DNA of 64,000 nt. Origin: Bradyrhizobium sp. LMTR 3 (lineage in GTDB: Bacteria; Pseudomonadota; Alphaproteobacteria; Rhizobiales; Xanthobacteraceae). This document shows, piece after piece, positions 10,830-21,027 of this stretch. The position numbers and the translations under genes were made by a program. Each line of letters opens with the position of its first letter. Position 1 is the first letter of the stretch. The stretch is taken from assembly GCF_001693485.1 (NCBI RefSeq), contig NZ_MAXC01000053.1, forward strand, positions 1 through 64,000. Direction: 5' to 3'. The notes under the pieces were generated by a model. It was not told the DNA's origin. It did not search any database and worked only from the letters and a program-made list of their open reading frames with translations.

Positions 10830-11969
10830 CTACCCTTTTTCATGTTTTCTCTTCCGGCGCCTGCGCTTTGACTCTTTCGGAGACCCGTCTTGCGGAGTCG
10901 CACAAAGAGTCCCGTAGCAAGCCTTCTCACCCTTGTAGTTGGCCAGCGCTTGGACCAACAGCGACATAACCTGCTGTTTCAGTTTGTCGGGGATAGGCTC
11001 AGGACCGTCCAGCGACTTCAGCGCCACCTCGACCAACTCGATCGCGCGATCCCTGTTGCCGCTCTCAAAATAATACTGAGCGATCGCCCCATAGGACAGG
11101 AACTTGGAGCGGTCGCCGCGTTGCGGAGGATTCAGTGCCAGGATGTGTTCGGACAACTCCTTACCCATTGCAAAGCGCTCGGCAGGCGGGAAGTGGGAGT
11201 TGTCATTCGCCGGATCGAAGAGTTGGCGCATCGCCCCGGCCATCCACGGCTCGGATTTTTTGTCGATCGCGTCGCGGACCAATTGGCGCATGACCGGCAA
11301 GCCATTCCGCATGTCGCGCATCCTGTGAAGCAACAGACCCGCATGGAGCACGCGTAAGTTGACGTCGTCCGGCATCACGGCCACGGCCTCTTCGAGCACC
11401 GAAAGCGCCTTCGTCCAATCCTCCGCCTTCATCGCCGCCGTAAGTTTGGCGAAGATCTCGCCTTTGGCGAGCCGCTCTGTATCGGCGGCTCCAGCTTCAT
11501 CGCTGGTGCGCCAGCCGCCGTTAAGAATTTTCGGCAGAACGTCATCGAGTCGCGTTGGAGAACCGATAAAGGCGATGTGGCCGTCGCGGTCGACGACGAA
11601 CGAGGTGGGAATCCCGACAGAAAAGCTGGGATCCATCCAAAGCTTGTTCATATTCCCTGTGTAGTCGAACCCGATGCGGTAGTTGAGATTCGAGAACTTT
11701 TCGGTCAACCATGCGTCCAAGTTGGCTCTGGCCTCGTCCGCCGTTCGAGCTCGTTCACAAGCTGCGACTCCGAGGACCTCAACTCCGCTGTCTTTGTATC
11801 TCTCTTGCAGCTGCACCAGATGGGGCATCGCCGCCACACAGGGGCCGCACCAAGTTGCCCAAAATTCGACGATGTACACTTTTCCAGGCTGGAAGCTCGT
11901 GAGGGGCTGGCCACGCAGCCAGTTCTCCACCTTGATCGGAGGAGCTGGGGACTCCATGCGCAGCACCAT
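10830..11969 (-). CDS. TlpA-like thioredoxin-fold protein with helical/TPR-like C-terminal half
   Basis: About 379 residues. Residues about 15-150 are a TlpA/redoxin-type thioredoxin fold with active site WATWCGPC, a cis-Pro region GIPTSFVVDRDG, and a phosphotransfer-like spacing typical of this family. Residues about 180-360 are helical repeats resembling TPRs (DWTKALSVLEEAVAVMPDD). The C-terminus is strongly basic (KRRRRKRK). No signal peptide is seen, so a cytoplasmic thiol-disulfide role is inferred. The open frame extends to 12041, but the upstream DNA aligns with the nifH leader up to the nifH ATG. That alignment, with GGAG six bases before it, fixes the start at 11969 (MVLRMESPAPP). 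Expression is therefore expected to follow nifH, from a NifA/RpoN promoter. Confidence 0.8.
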   Translation of the reverse strand: MVLRMESPAPPIKVENWLRGQPLTSFQPGKVYIVEFWATWCGPCVAAMPHLVQLQERYKDSGVEVLGVAACERARTADEARANLDAWLTEKFSNLNYRIGFDYTGNMNKLWMDPSFSVGIPTSFVVDRDGHIAFIGSPTRLDDVLPKILNGGWRTSDEAGAADTERLAKGEIFAKLTAAMKAEDWTKALSVLEEAVAVMPDDVNLRVLHAGLLLHRMRDMRNGLPVMRQLVRDAIDKKSEPWMAGAMRQLFDPANDNSHFPPAERFAMGKELSEHILALNPPQRGDRSKFLSYGAIAQYYFESGNRDRAIELVEVALKSLDGPEPIPDKLKQQVMSLLVQALANYKGEKACYGTLCATPQDGSPKESKRRRRKRKHEKG

Positions 11970-12248
11970 GTTGTTCTCCATAACGATTGCCAAACGTTGC
12001 GCGACTTTCTGCGCCAGCTTATCTCTCTCAGACCAGGGCACACGGGTTCAAGGGAAGGAGCATCGCTCGTTTTGCGCTCTGGATTCACTCAGCCCTGACT
12101 CAGTATTGCTGGATCTCAAGAGCAACAGCCGTGCCATCTTCGTCAGCGCGCATTAAGCGTCTGACTACGCTTTGAAAAACTCCACGGAGCCCAAGCCGGC
12201 CGGTGTTCTAAACCTGACGGGCTTTGTGCCGCTGTCAGGTGTTGGACA
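11970..12248 (-). promoter_or_regulatory. Copied nifH control region: NifA site, -24/-12 promoter and leader
   Basis: About 280 bases align with the nifH upstream region (60859-61149). The -24/-12 element is a perfect TGGCACG-N4-TTGCT at 12136-12121 (minus strand). One perfect NifA upstream activator site TGT-N10-ACA lies at 12233-12248; the second site of nifH is present in degraded form (TGT-N10-ACG) at 12204-12219. The similarity continues through the untranslated leader, including the ribosome binding site, to the start codon. Confidence 0.85.
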
Positions 12249-12710
12249 CGAATTGCGCCTTTCGCGCTGCCAGAAAAGCCGGTTTGATGTTGTGAGTCAC
12301 CGAACGAAAACTTGCTAACCCCTCTCCCTGCCCGACAGGATTAGAGGCGAGCGATGCTGTAGATCGCAGTCGAAAAGCCAAGGCCGTGGACCGGCGACAC
12401 GCGTGTTCGTGTCTATGAGGACGGAATCATTCGCGGGCCACTGCAGCGGGGTGCTGCTTATCGGTGCGCCTTAAAACTGCCAGTGCTCGCCATCGCGCCA
12501 AGCGGTTCCTGCACACTAACTGGCACTCCGATCAGTTTTGCTGTCCAGTCGCGGGTACGGGGTGCCTGACACCCCTATCCCGTTCTAAAATCGTTGTCTC
12601 GGTATCGAAAATATGTCGCCGCTCGCCTCGATGCGAGCTAAAATCTATGAGGGCGTTCATCTCACAAGTTTCTGACCAGGAGGCCCGGCTGGCCGCACCC
12701 AGCTGGCCCC
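12249..12710. other. No supportable gene
   Basis: Nothing recognisable; the region upstream of the copied nifH promoter. Confidence 0.4.
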
Positions 12711-12830
12711 ATGAACACTGTCGTATTAGCGCAAGCCCTACGGATCGTCATACCGCCGATCGTCGCCTTCATAGTACAGATCGTCGAGAACATGTCGATT
12801 GCTCCACCTATAGTTCGAGAATAAACGTCT
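12711..12830 (+). pseudogene. Possible remnant of an amino-acid ABC transporter permease
   Basis: A short frame from the ATG at 12711 reads VLAQALRIVIPPIVAFIVQ then IVENMSIAPP. This resembles the conserved 'QALRxxlPPl' cytoplasmic loop and last helices of polar amino-acid ABC permeases. It stops after about 37 codons and no other part of the gene is visible. About 100 bases downstream, the minus strand shows ELRNHDEIKALYLGA, which could be the tail of a branched-chain amino-acid ATPase. Both are weak assignments. Confidence 0.3.
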
Positions 12831-13269
12831 CGGGTGATCTTGCGCGCTAGATTGTCCGTAGCCAGACCAGTTTCCCCTCTGTCAATCAAAGTCAGGCAAC
12901 GGCAGGCGTCAGCGGCTTCTCGCTGACGCCACTTCGCGGCGAGCGCCGAGGTAGAGCGCCTTGATTTCGTCGTGGTTGCGCAATTCGGTCGAAGCGCTGG
13001 ATAGCCCGATCACAAGAACGACCGCATGCTCGGAGCGTAGCGCGACCGTTCGACTACCGTTCAGCTACCAGGATCGAGAGGCCTGTTGAGCAGATTCCGG
13101 ACGATTTTTTCCTCAAAAACACCTACTATCGCGTTACCGACAAACCAAGTGCCTCTTCAGGGTTTTGAGCCGTGAGTTCGGTGTTCTTTATTGCCCTGCG
13201 TGGGGCAGTGTTGGCTTAACGGAGTCGATCATGACCCCAACCCACCCCATTATCCAGGAGTCGTCCGGA

Positions 13270-13880
13270 ATGCGATTTTCAAGGATCGTCAGTTTTCTCT
13301 ACGGATCGGCCGCGGACATCGCTTTCTTCATCACAATCTTATGTGCTGTCGGTTTCGCGAGCTGCCTAGTCGGGCCAAAGACTGGCCGGCAGACATGCAT
13401 CGAATCGCTTGCCGTAGAGGGGTCGGATGGTTCCGTTTGCCATGCACCACAGCGTCATGACGCGCAAGCGCTTCGAAGACTCCTGGACACAATAAGTGCC
13501 GAAGCGCACTGAGCGAAGTACTTATCGCTGCTCACGCTGCTGGTAGTGGCATTCAGCAGGCCGAGGAAGCTATGGCGCGGTGACGGCTGCGACAGTCTCA
13601 TTCGTCGGATGGATATTCGTGTTCACAAGCATTTCTGCTCGATCATTTTCGAATTGTTCGGACTAAATCAAGTAGCACCCGATTTCGCGAGCCGCGCAAG
13701 CCAGCGCCGCAATTCGCACCCCGCTGCACCACAGGATTTGTGCGGCATCTCATCTATTCGGCTTTATCATCGCGTCTGAGCCACGCCCATCACGACGATC
13801 GGGAATCTGTTATTTGCAGCCGTGATGACTGCTTACATATTTGCCAGCTTCTTCTCAATCATCAAACAGTCTTCTGCGGC
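13270..13880 (+). pseudogene. Decayed NnrU/isoprenylcysteine-methyltransferase-like membrane protein (MddA type)
   Basis: The ATG at 13270 starts MRFSRIVSFLYGSAADIAFF, a membrane N-terminus I associate with the methanethiol S-methyltransferase/NnrU-like family of Bradyrhizobium. Later blocks appear in other frames: a HHSVMTRKRFE-type loop at about 13445, FELFGLNQV at about 13650, and an IGNLLFAAVMTAYIF helix at about 13800. At least two frameshifts and stops separate them, and the C-terminal SAM-binding region is missing. A second upstream ATG at 13231 is possible. Confidence 0.55.
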
Positions 13881-15446
13881 CAACGCCGTTGCCGGCGTTG
13901 GTTGCCAGTATGTCCAGCGTGGGATAGAGCCTCTCGCGAAAGGCTCCGCCGCCGCGAGAACCGCCATTCCACCAAACGGTGATGTGCGCCTGCCTGGTCT
14001 CCTTGAGCTCTGCCACCGCATTAACCAGCCGGTTCGCTGCACGGCGTCCATTCGCACATATGGAAGAACGAGGGGCTTTTCGACCAGGCAATCAAGGCCA
14101 GGTCCGAGAGCTGCGCGAAGGTAGTTAGCCTAGATGGGCCTTTTCTGTCGAGACGAGTTCAGGATGTTCAGATCACTGATCAAGAGCCTGGGAAGGGTGT
14201 TGGAGGGACGGAAGAAGGCCTGGTCCCACTCGTGGAGCTCAAGTTCGAGGGGCTTCCGGCTCCGAGTAGGCAGCGTCAAAGGCGTTCTTTCCGAAATGAT
14301 ACCGCTCGAAAACGTAGCTTTATCCCCGAGGATGTGTCGAGCGATCTCACGAGGGTCTGCAGACACTTGAGCGCGGTGAGTGGAAAAGCAGTCAAGCCGC
14401 GTTTCAAGCGGCAAGACGAAACAAGAAGTTCTCAGCCGAAGCGAATGACAGCCTTGAAAGGTGCTTACTCGACCTTGAAAGGATGGCTAAGCCGGTTCAA
14501 CTAGAAGCTAGATGGCCCCTATATAGGCGACTTCCTGATCGGGTCTGATCTGAGCCTCCCGCGGACTTGCGAGAAGGATACAACCCCGAGCGCGAACACG
14601 TCCTCGGGTCAGTTCGCCGAATTCCGGATCACCTTCGGATCGCCGAAGTCGCCGCCGGATCTCAGAGCGGCTAAGGGCGACGCCGCCGATATCGCTAGGC
14701 TGACGGGGCCTCTGCACGCATGACGGCGCTCTGAGAACTCGATCGCTTCACCGGGCGCGATCTGTCCTCAGAACTGAGGCAGGCGCACCACTGTTTGCAT
14801 CAGAGGATAGTCCGCATCGGGAATTGCTCTCACGAACGCGAACGGAAAGCATCCATTGCGTGGGCCAATAGTATGCCGATGCTCAAAAGAATAAGAATCC
14901 CGACAAGAGCCGAATACATATGCCACCTCCATCGCTCACTTCCTTTGAACTGCGCGACCGCTTACACGTCAAATTAATTCCTGAGCACGAAGTGGGATCG
15001 CAGCTAACTGATGAGTCTAAGCCACACCGGCTAGCTGGCAACATGTGGAACGATCAAAGACAGAAGCTGCAAAACCCAGCTATTCTGTTCGAACCGACGT
15101 GATAGTCGTAGCGTGGGTGACCGAAAAACTCGTGTGGTTAATGTGCAGCGGGTCGTGGTTTCTGCGTGGGAATGTCCGAAACGAACGCTCCGGCCCTTAA
15201 GCCTGTAGCATCTGCGCGCAAGAATTGGGGCGTCCTGATGAACTTTTCAAGCTCGAAAGATGAGAGCTACTGTCTCTTTGGGAAAGTGTGCGGCGGCAAG
15301 TGTTGGCCGGTCGCACGAACGCCGGACGTTGCCGCTTTGTTGTTAACAATCTGCGCACCTATGCTGAATTGCTTCGTTCGGAAATGGACCAGAGCTGAAC
15401 TACACCCCGATTAATTGGTCTGAAAAGGCCGCTCCACGGTATATTA
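13881..15446. other. No supportable gene
   Basis: A 1.5-kb stretch with several 60-100-codon frames (for example plus-strand frames at 14134-14504 and 15166-15414). I recognise no domain in any of them and see no clear ribosome binding sites. It is probably decayed DNA. Confidence 0.4.
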
Positions 15447-15638
15447 ATGAAAGACCTGCAGAAGCACTTGAAAAAGCTCCGCACTGATGCAGCCGAATGA
15501 AAATTGATCAGCGATCTGGCGACTAACCTGGAAAAGGGAGAGCTGTTCGCAAGGCTTGCGGATCACTTGAGTGTCCTGACGTCCGAGGTCGAGCGCACCA
15601 TATCTGCGATAATCTGCAGCACGGAGACGGAGCTATAA
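15447..15638 (+). pseudogene. Small conserved hypothetical gene with internal stop
   Basis: The frame starts MKDLQKHLKKLRTDAAE, meets a TGA, and continues LISDLATNLEKGELFARLADH then LSVLTSEVERTISA before the stop. This resembles a short helical protein common in Bradyrhizobium genomes (a MKDLQ start with a two-helix hairpin). The function is unknown. One in-frame stop interrupts it, so a single product is unlikely. Confidence 0.45.
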
Positions 15639-15734
15639 AGACGGTCGCACGATGCTTAAGGATCGGCTCTGCGTTCACGACAGCGGCACTTATGTGAAAC
15701 TGAAGAGGCCGGTAAGCTGACGTACGATTTGCTT

Positions 15735-16460
15735 CTATGGCTGCCGAGATTGTGCATGATGAGGATTTCGCCGGGACGAAGCGTCGGAAGGAGGACCTTC
15801 TCGACGTAAAGGCGGAAACTCACCATCGTTCGGCCCCTCGAGAAACCATGGCGCCTCGATCCGGTGATGGTGCAATGCAGCCAGGAAGGTTATGGTGTTC
15901 CAGCGGCCATGCGGAATCTTGCTGGGACTCCTCTCGCTACCGGACGCCCACCCCCGCAAGGCCGCCATATCGGTCCTGTTCCAGATCTCGTCTCTGAAGA
16001 CCAAGCGCTCAGGTTCGAAGGCGATCTTGATATTTGATCCACTGAGCTCGCCGTCTGGCGAGGTCCGGACGGTCGCGTTCGCCAGCCACCACCGTTTTCT
16101 TAAGCTGAGCTTCTCGGCGTGGACGAACTCCCACTCAGCGGTAATCAGCCGTCAGCGCGCGATCAGCGAGCTCGGCGACCAAGCCGCGCAAGATAAAGCC
16201 CCCTTGGTTCGCCCTAAAACCCAGACACGGTGTTCGCCGGAATCGCCTTCGGCCCGTGGCCGCCTATCCTGCCGGGCGCCACGCTGCCGATCTCCCGATG
16301 CCGTCGCACCCACCCAACCGCCGTGCTGACCGCAACACCGAACTGTTTAGCCGCCTCGTTGCAGGACAATCCGCCGGTAGCAACCTACAGCGACCCGCTT
16401 CCGAAGATCCTCAGAACAAGGTTTTTCCATCCATGCTGGCCTCCACGCCGAGCCCTCATG
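15735..16460 (-). mobile_element. Decayed IS630-family transposase gene
   Basis: Reading leftward from about 16450, the pieces are an N-terminal EDLRKRVAVG segment with the helix-turn-helix CSVAVSTAVGWVRRHR-type block spread over two frames, then RLVFRDEIWNRTDM (the DDE-domain start), LRGWASGSERSPSKIPHGRW, and ITFLAALHHHRIEAPW. After another shift comes PTLRPGEILIMHNLGSH. Several frameshifts and a mutated first Asp region make it inactive. No clean terminal repeats are visible. Confidence 0.6.
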
Positions 16461-16906
16461 GTAAGTCAGAGGTCTCCTAATTTGGGAATCCAATTTAAGC
16501 TAACCTCATCACGCTTTAGATTAGTCCGTCCGCGGCTTTGCTCCACGGCTTCTTCAGACCCCCTTCGCGATGGCCTCGTTGCACTTCGCTAACACTTCGC
16601 CTTTATACGGTTGGAGTAGAGGACTTCCACTTTCAAGCAGTCGTTCATACTCGGCACTCATAGAAACCGCCGGCAAACGGGGGTTTCTTGCCCTCGTTTC
16701 ACGGGCAGCCTTGTTAGACGTTATTCCGGGGCGCTCACGAAGCGAGCGAACCGGCACTCCAGAGATCGCGGCCCAGAGATCGCGGCGAGAGATTTCCGTG
16801 GTGCGCAATCCAAATCGGCTGCTGCCGACTTGCACCACTAAGACCCGCGAATTCGGGTACACCCGAGTTCGACTTGCCCTGGAATGACGGATAGAAATGC
16901 GGCCGC
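16461..16906. other. No supportable gene
   Basis: Downstream flank of dctA. A minus-strand frame (16554-16862) has no recognisable domain. Confidence 0.4.
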
Positions 16907-18226
16907 CTACCCTGTCGTGCTCGAGGTGTCGTCGGTGAGATCGATTTTGTGGTTAAGCCGCGCATGCAGCGTGGCCTGGTCGAGTTCGCCTTCCCACCAG
17001 GCCACGAACACCGCGGCAATACCGTTGCCGGTGATATTAGTAAGGGCGCGCACCTCGCTCATGAATTTGTCGATCGAGAACACGATTGCCATGCCGGGCA
17101 CCAGCGCAGGATTAACCACTGAAAGTGTCGCCGCGAGCGTGATGAAGCCGGCCCCGGTGATACCGCTTGCGCCTTTCGAGGTCAGCATCGCCACGACGAG
17201 AATGGTCAGCTGCTGGCCGAAGCTGAGATCGACCCCGAGCGCCTGAGCGATAAACAGCGTTGCCAGGGTCATGTAGATGTTGGTGCCATCGAGGTTGAAG
17301 GAGTAGCCGGTCGGCACCACGAGACCTACCACGGGCTTGGAGCAGCCCAGCCGCTCGAGCTTGGTCATCAATTGCGGCAGCGCACTTTCCGAGGACGAGG
17401 TGCCGAGCACGAGCAAGAGCTCATCCTTGATATAGGCGATAAACTTAAAGATCGAAAACCCAACGAAGCGCGAGATCAGACCGAGCACGACCACCACGAA
17501 CAGCGCGGCCGTGGCATAGAACAGCGCGACGAGACCGATCAGATTGCCGAGCGCCGATGGTCCGAACTTACCGATCGTGAAGGCCATGGCCCCGAACGCG
17601 CCGATCGGCGCTACCTTCATGATAATGGCGATGACGCCGAACACCGCGTGCGCCGCATCGTCGATCATGCCACGCAACTTTGCGCCGCGCTCACCCAGCG
17701 CCATCAGCGAGAAGCCGAACAGGATCGCAAACAAGAGCACCTGCAGGATGTCGCCGCGCGCCAGCGCGCCGACCACGGTGTCGGGAATGATATTGAGGAT
17801 GAAATCGACGCTTTTCGAGGCTTCCGCCTGCTTCACGTAGTTGGCGACGGCTGCGGCATCGGGCTTGGCCGCAAGGCCGTGGCCGATCTGAAAAAGATTG
17901 CCCATCACCAGGCCGAGCACCAAGGCAAAGGTGGAGACGATCTCGAAATAGACCAGCGCCTTGAGGCCGACCCGGCCGACCTTTTTCGCATCCTGGATGT
18001 GCGCGATGCCCGAGACTACGGTGCAGAAGATGATCGGCGCGATCACCATCTTGATTAGCTTAATGAAGCCGTCACCGAGCGCCTTGACCCAGTCGTTGGT
18101 GGCGAGCGACGGCCACAGCCAACCGACGAGGACGCCAATCAGAATCGCGATCAGCACCTGAACGTAGAGGATTTTGTACCAAGTTCGCGAGGCCCGCGCG
18201 GGCGCCGCAGTTGCGATGGTGGTCAT
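16907..18226 (-). CDS. dctA: C4-dicarboxylate transport protein DctA
   Basis: About 439 residues of the DAACS (dicarboxylate/amino acid:cation symporter) family. It imports succinate, fumarate and malate, the carbon source of bacteroids, across the inner membrane. Visible landmarks are the first helix after RTWYKILYVQVL, the KMVIAPIIFCTVVSGI segment, the serine-rich reentrant loop LGTSSSESALPQLM, and the NLDGTNIYM helix with the substrate-binding Asn/Asp. The ATG at 18226 is preceded by AAGGAG at seven bases and gives the usual DctA N-terminus MTTIATAAPA; a longer frame to 18286 lacks such a site. A fragment of a second dctA copy lies at 38889-39140 beside the mod genes. Intact and probably functional. 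Confidence 0.93.
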   Translation of the reverse strand: MTTIATAAPARASRTWYKILYVQVLIAILIGVLVGWLWPSLATNDWVKALGDGFIKLIKMVIAPIIFCTVVSGIAHIQDAKKVGRVGLKALVYFEIVSTFALVLGLVMGNLFQIGHGLAAKPDAAAVANYVKQAEASKSVDFILNIIPDTVVGALARGDILQVLLFAILFGFSLMALGERGAKLRGMIDDAAHAVFGVIAIIMKVAPIGAFGAMAFTIGKFGPSALGNLIGLVALFYATAALFVVVVLGLISRFVGFSIFKFIAYIKDELLLVLGTSSSESALPQLMTKLERLGCSKPVVGLVVPTGYSFNLDGTNIYMTLATLFIAQALGVDLSFGQQLTILVVAMLTSKGASGITGAGFITLAATLSVVNPALVPGMAIVFSIDKFMSEVRALTNITGNGIAAVFVAWWEGELDQATLHARLNHKIDLTDDTSSTTG

Positions 18227-18282
18227 GACGCTCCTTCCCATACGAACTCGAACACCGAGCCGTCGCGCGTTGAGAGGCGACG

Positions 18283-18346
18283 GCATCAGACGAGCCTTTC
18301 ATGCCAGCCGTGTCCGATTGAAGACGGCGATGTCGGAAATCCGACA
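18283..18346 (-). promoter_or_regulatory. NifA-type activator site and candidate -24/-12 upstream of dctA
   Basis: A perfect palindromic NifA site TGT-N10-ACA (TGTCGG-N4-CCGACA) lies at 18331-18346. Below it, a weak -24/-12 candidate AGGCTCG-N4-ATGC with correct GG-N10-GC spacing lies at 18297-18283. The distance between the two (34 bases) is shorter than usual. The same palindrome recurs in degraded form in both dctA/mod intergenic copies. Confidence 0.45.
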
Positions 18347-18473
18347 GCCTGCAGCGTGATTCCAAAGGCAGGCTGGCTGTTACGTGTGTTTTCTCTCGTT
18401 AAGCAAGACGCGCACCACGCGCGAAGCCATGCGGCCGTTCAACCCGCCAGACGGTGAACCGAAACTCTCCTGA

Positions 18474-18782
18474 CTAGCTTGGCCGAATGCCAGAACCGTT
18501 CGTGCCGCCGAAGGCAGAGGCATTGTTCAGCGCCACGCGCACCTTGCGCTGGCGCAGCACATTGGAGGTGGCGTCGAGATCGACGAGCTGCTTGCGGTCG
18601 ATGTCCTGCTCCGATAGCGCTTTGAGGTCGGCGCCGATCCTGACCTTCAGCTCGTAAAGCTCGGAATTGACAATCGGGCCGGTGGCGGAGCGGCCTTCGC
18701 GCATCTCCTTCCAGCTGGAGGCGGCGCAGGTGCCTAGGCCGCACGGCCCGCCCATTCCGGTAATGACGACGCGTCTCTCCAT
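18474..18782 (-). pseudogene. Ketosynthase (FabF/NodE-like) with internal deletion
   Basis: The frame begins MERRVVITGMGGPCGLGTC, the N-terminus of a beta-ketoacyl-ACP synthase II, and continues to KALSEQDIDRKQLVDLD. It then jumps to KVRVALNNASAFGGTN, the C-terminal signature, so roughly 300 residues including the catalytic Cys and both His are deleted. A further one-base shift follows the GGTN. It overlaps the end of an acyl-carrier-protein relic, so the pair was once a carrier protein-ketosynthase operon. Confidence 0.65.
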
Positions 18783-19027
18783 TCAGGCCTTCTTAGCGAG
18801 CCGTGGACAGCTTCAACCGTGTCGTCGATATGCTTGAGATTCGACCAGGCATCATCCGTGTTTATCTCGATCTGCAGGCCGTTGGACTGCTCCAGGTCGT
18901 AGACGAGGTTCGTCAACTCGGCGACTGGGACCACGCAAGGTAAGTTCCGCGGCGATCGTTTCTCGCCGGCGCCCGCGGGTATTCCTCGGTCTTGGCGATG
19001 ATTTCCTTCGCGATTTTGATCTACCAT
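18783..19027 (-). pseudogene. Acyl carrier protein-like gene, frameshifted
   Basis: From an ATG at 19027 the frames give IAKEIIAKTEEYP and, after shifts, ELTNLVYDLEQSNGLQIEIN then TDDAWSNLKHIDDTVEAV. The second half matches the C-terminal helices of acyl carrier proteins. The region that should carry the phosphopantetheine Ser is disrupted. The stop overlaps the start of the ketosynthase relic (TGAATGG). The original pair may have modified a symbiotic lipid or signal (inference only). Confidence 0.5.
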
Positions 19028-19341
19028 CCTGTTGCTTCCATCAGGCGCCTCGACGCGAACGGGACGCCGTTCCTCAGCCGAGCCGCGTCGCCGATAGAGG
19101 CAGTGACGTGATCGGTGCGCGTCAGGTGCTGTTGCCAATGCAACATTCCGCAACATTGGTAAAATTGATTTTTTGGATGGTAAGCATCCACGCTGCGTAT
19201 CAATTGCTCGCGCAAAACAAGAAAGTCGCACCCTGGCCGCCCTCTACTGCGTGCCGGCCCCTTACGACCGCCCCCGGTTTGTCGCCAGCCATCGAGGCCG
19301 CGATGGGCGCAGCCTGGGAAACTGGAAAAAAGGACACGACA

Positions 19342-19660
19342 ATGGCGACCATCGGCACCTTCCTCGAACTGCAACGGCTTTTCCGGCTCGATTCGCACCT
19401 CGCTCTCAATGCCAAGGCCAAGCTGGTCCGCGTCGAGAACCCCTCTAAGGGCCGCACTTCCGCATCTTCGGGCCTAATGTCGAGCTAGGCGCCCCCTGGC
19501 AGAAGACCGCCAAGGACAGGGAGCGTGACTATCTCGCGGTCAAGCTGGACGATCCGAGCTCCCGGCTCCGATCTACGCCACCCCGATCGAGGTGGAAGGA
19601 GGACAGGAAGGCCTCCAGCCCATGTGGTCCCGCCGCAGCCCGGACTGGGGGCCCGCGGCA
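19342..19660 (+). pseudogene. DUF736-family gene, frameshifted
   Basis: The start MATIGTF and the block LNAKAKLVRVENPSKG match DUF736, a small family common on conjugative elements of Rhizobiales. After a stop, other frames supply LAEDRQG, SRGQAG and PAPIYATPIEVEGGQEG then LQPMWSRR, matching the rest of the domain. At least two frameshifts are needed to join the blocks. It marks the remains of an integrative or plasmid-like element. Confidence 0.6.
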
Positions 19661-19779
19661 TCGGCTTCGCCGAAAGCGGGTCCGTTTGGCCGCCGTGCTC
19701 ACCCCGCTCACGAGGCTGTGACGTCTCTGGCGCACGTCATTAAAAATGCATTACGTAGCCGCGCATAGAGGAAGTCGCT

Positions 19780-20078
19780 ATGGCTTCGCATGCTCTCGTC
19801 CAAACCCGAATCGATGCGGACGTAAAGGAAAGGCCCACCGCGGTTCTGGAAAACATGGGTCTCACGGTATCCGACGCCGTGCGGATCCTGCTAACACGCA
19901 CGGCTAACAAAGGGATGCTTCTGCTGGAGCCCGTGAGCAACAGCCAAACTTACGATAGCTGGTTTCGTGAGAAGGACTGGCGGATACCCGGCCCAATCTC
20001 GATTATTCCGAGGTCGATGCGCATTTAGCGCAACGCCGTACGGCTGCGCTTCGAAAAAGTGGCGGAGCATGAACGGTG
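19780..20078 (+). pseudogene. RelB/DinJ-type antitoxin, frameshifted near the C-terminus
   Basis: The ATG at 19780 follows GAGGAAG. Residues 1-65 (VQTRIDADVKERPTAVLENM and GLTVSDAVRILLTRTA) are a good RelB/DinJ ribbon-helix-helix domain. After WFREKDW the frame shifts; the normal end (NLDYSEVDAHLAQRRTAALR) lies in another frame up to the toxin start. The DNA-binding part could still be made, but the toxin-binding tail would be wrong. Confidence 0.6.
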
Positions 20079-20362
20079 AAACTCGTCTGGTCGCGATTCG
20101 CGCCGTCCAATCGCAACGGCTTTTTCAGCTACATCGAAGCCGAGAATCCCCGTGCAGCGGTCCATGTTGATGAACAGATTGCCGATGCCGCGCGGGCCGC
20201 CTCGACTTTCCTGACAATGGCCGGCCCGGGCGCGTCGCTGGCACGCGCAAGTTAATCATCCCGCACACATCTTGGCAGGCCTACCTGGTCGACGGTGATA
20301 CTGTTCCCATCTTGCGCGTGCTTCACGGCGCGTGGCCCGACGCACTTACCAATGACGATTGA
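20076..20362 (+). pseudogene. RelE/ParE-type toxin, frameshifted
   Basis: A GTG start at 20076 overlaps the original antitoxin stop (GTGA). The frame reads VKLVWSRFAPSNRNGFFSYI and EAENPRAAVHVDEQIADAAR, typical of ParE/RelE toxins. It is then shifted; the expected RPGRVAGTRKLI and YLVDGDTVPILRVLHGAWP blocks lie in other frames up to the stop. With its partner it forms a dead type II toxin-antitoxin module. Confidence 0.6.
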
Positions 20363-21027
20363 GGCCGGCTCCGTGCAGTATCCTGCGACCGGAGATGGAT
20401 CTCTTTTTCTTGAATTGGATGTCTAGGTCGCAGTCAGACTACGATAATCTTTATTTATCTAAATCGGGGGAAGGTCTGCCTCTAATTTTAGGGTTCGACC
20501 GATCTGCGAGAGGCCGGCAACGCCCAACGAGTGAGAGTCGGCGCTATTCGCCGCGGGCAAATCGCGCCGGCTTCGGACGGGATTGGTTCCCTCATTCTTG
20601 GAAGGTTGGGGATTTCTCATGCGCCTGACTGGTTCGTTCCAGTGGAGTTGTGCGCATCTGCAATTGATTCGATTATCTCAAAGATATCAATTCGTCATTG
20701 TCCCACTTAACAGGTGCGTACTTTCAGTCGTGCGTTCAGTGCGCGCAAGCAAGTCTGCTTGCGTGCAACGGTCCGATTTTAGGATGACAAGATGGGTGAT
20801 CTTGATGCGATACTCGCTCAACCGACTGAGGAAGCACATTGAATAAGTGCATTTTCTGTTCGACTCATTATTGAGTCGTCCGTGAAAGAACATCCTCTCC
20901 GCCATCGGCCACAACTTTGCCGCATCCTGGCTTGGCTGAGGGCTCTCTGGTGCCTCTTCCTGACCGCCCTCATCGCAGCCGCCCAGCGACCGGTCACCTC
21001 TTGAATCGGCTTCTTAACGGATGACAT
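20363..21027. other. No supportable gene
   Basis: Somewhat AT-richer than its neighbours around 20400-20880. It contains short frames only; none is recognisable. Confidence 0.4.

Noticed and set aside
17372..18058. Open frame of 228 codons on the plus strand inside dctA
   Set aside because: Its composition (Asp/His/Arg/Gln-rich repeats) is the antisense shadow of the membrane protein DctA; no ribosome binding site.
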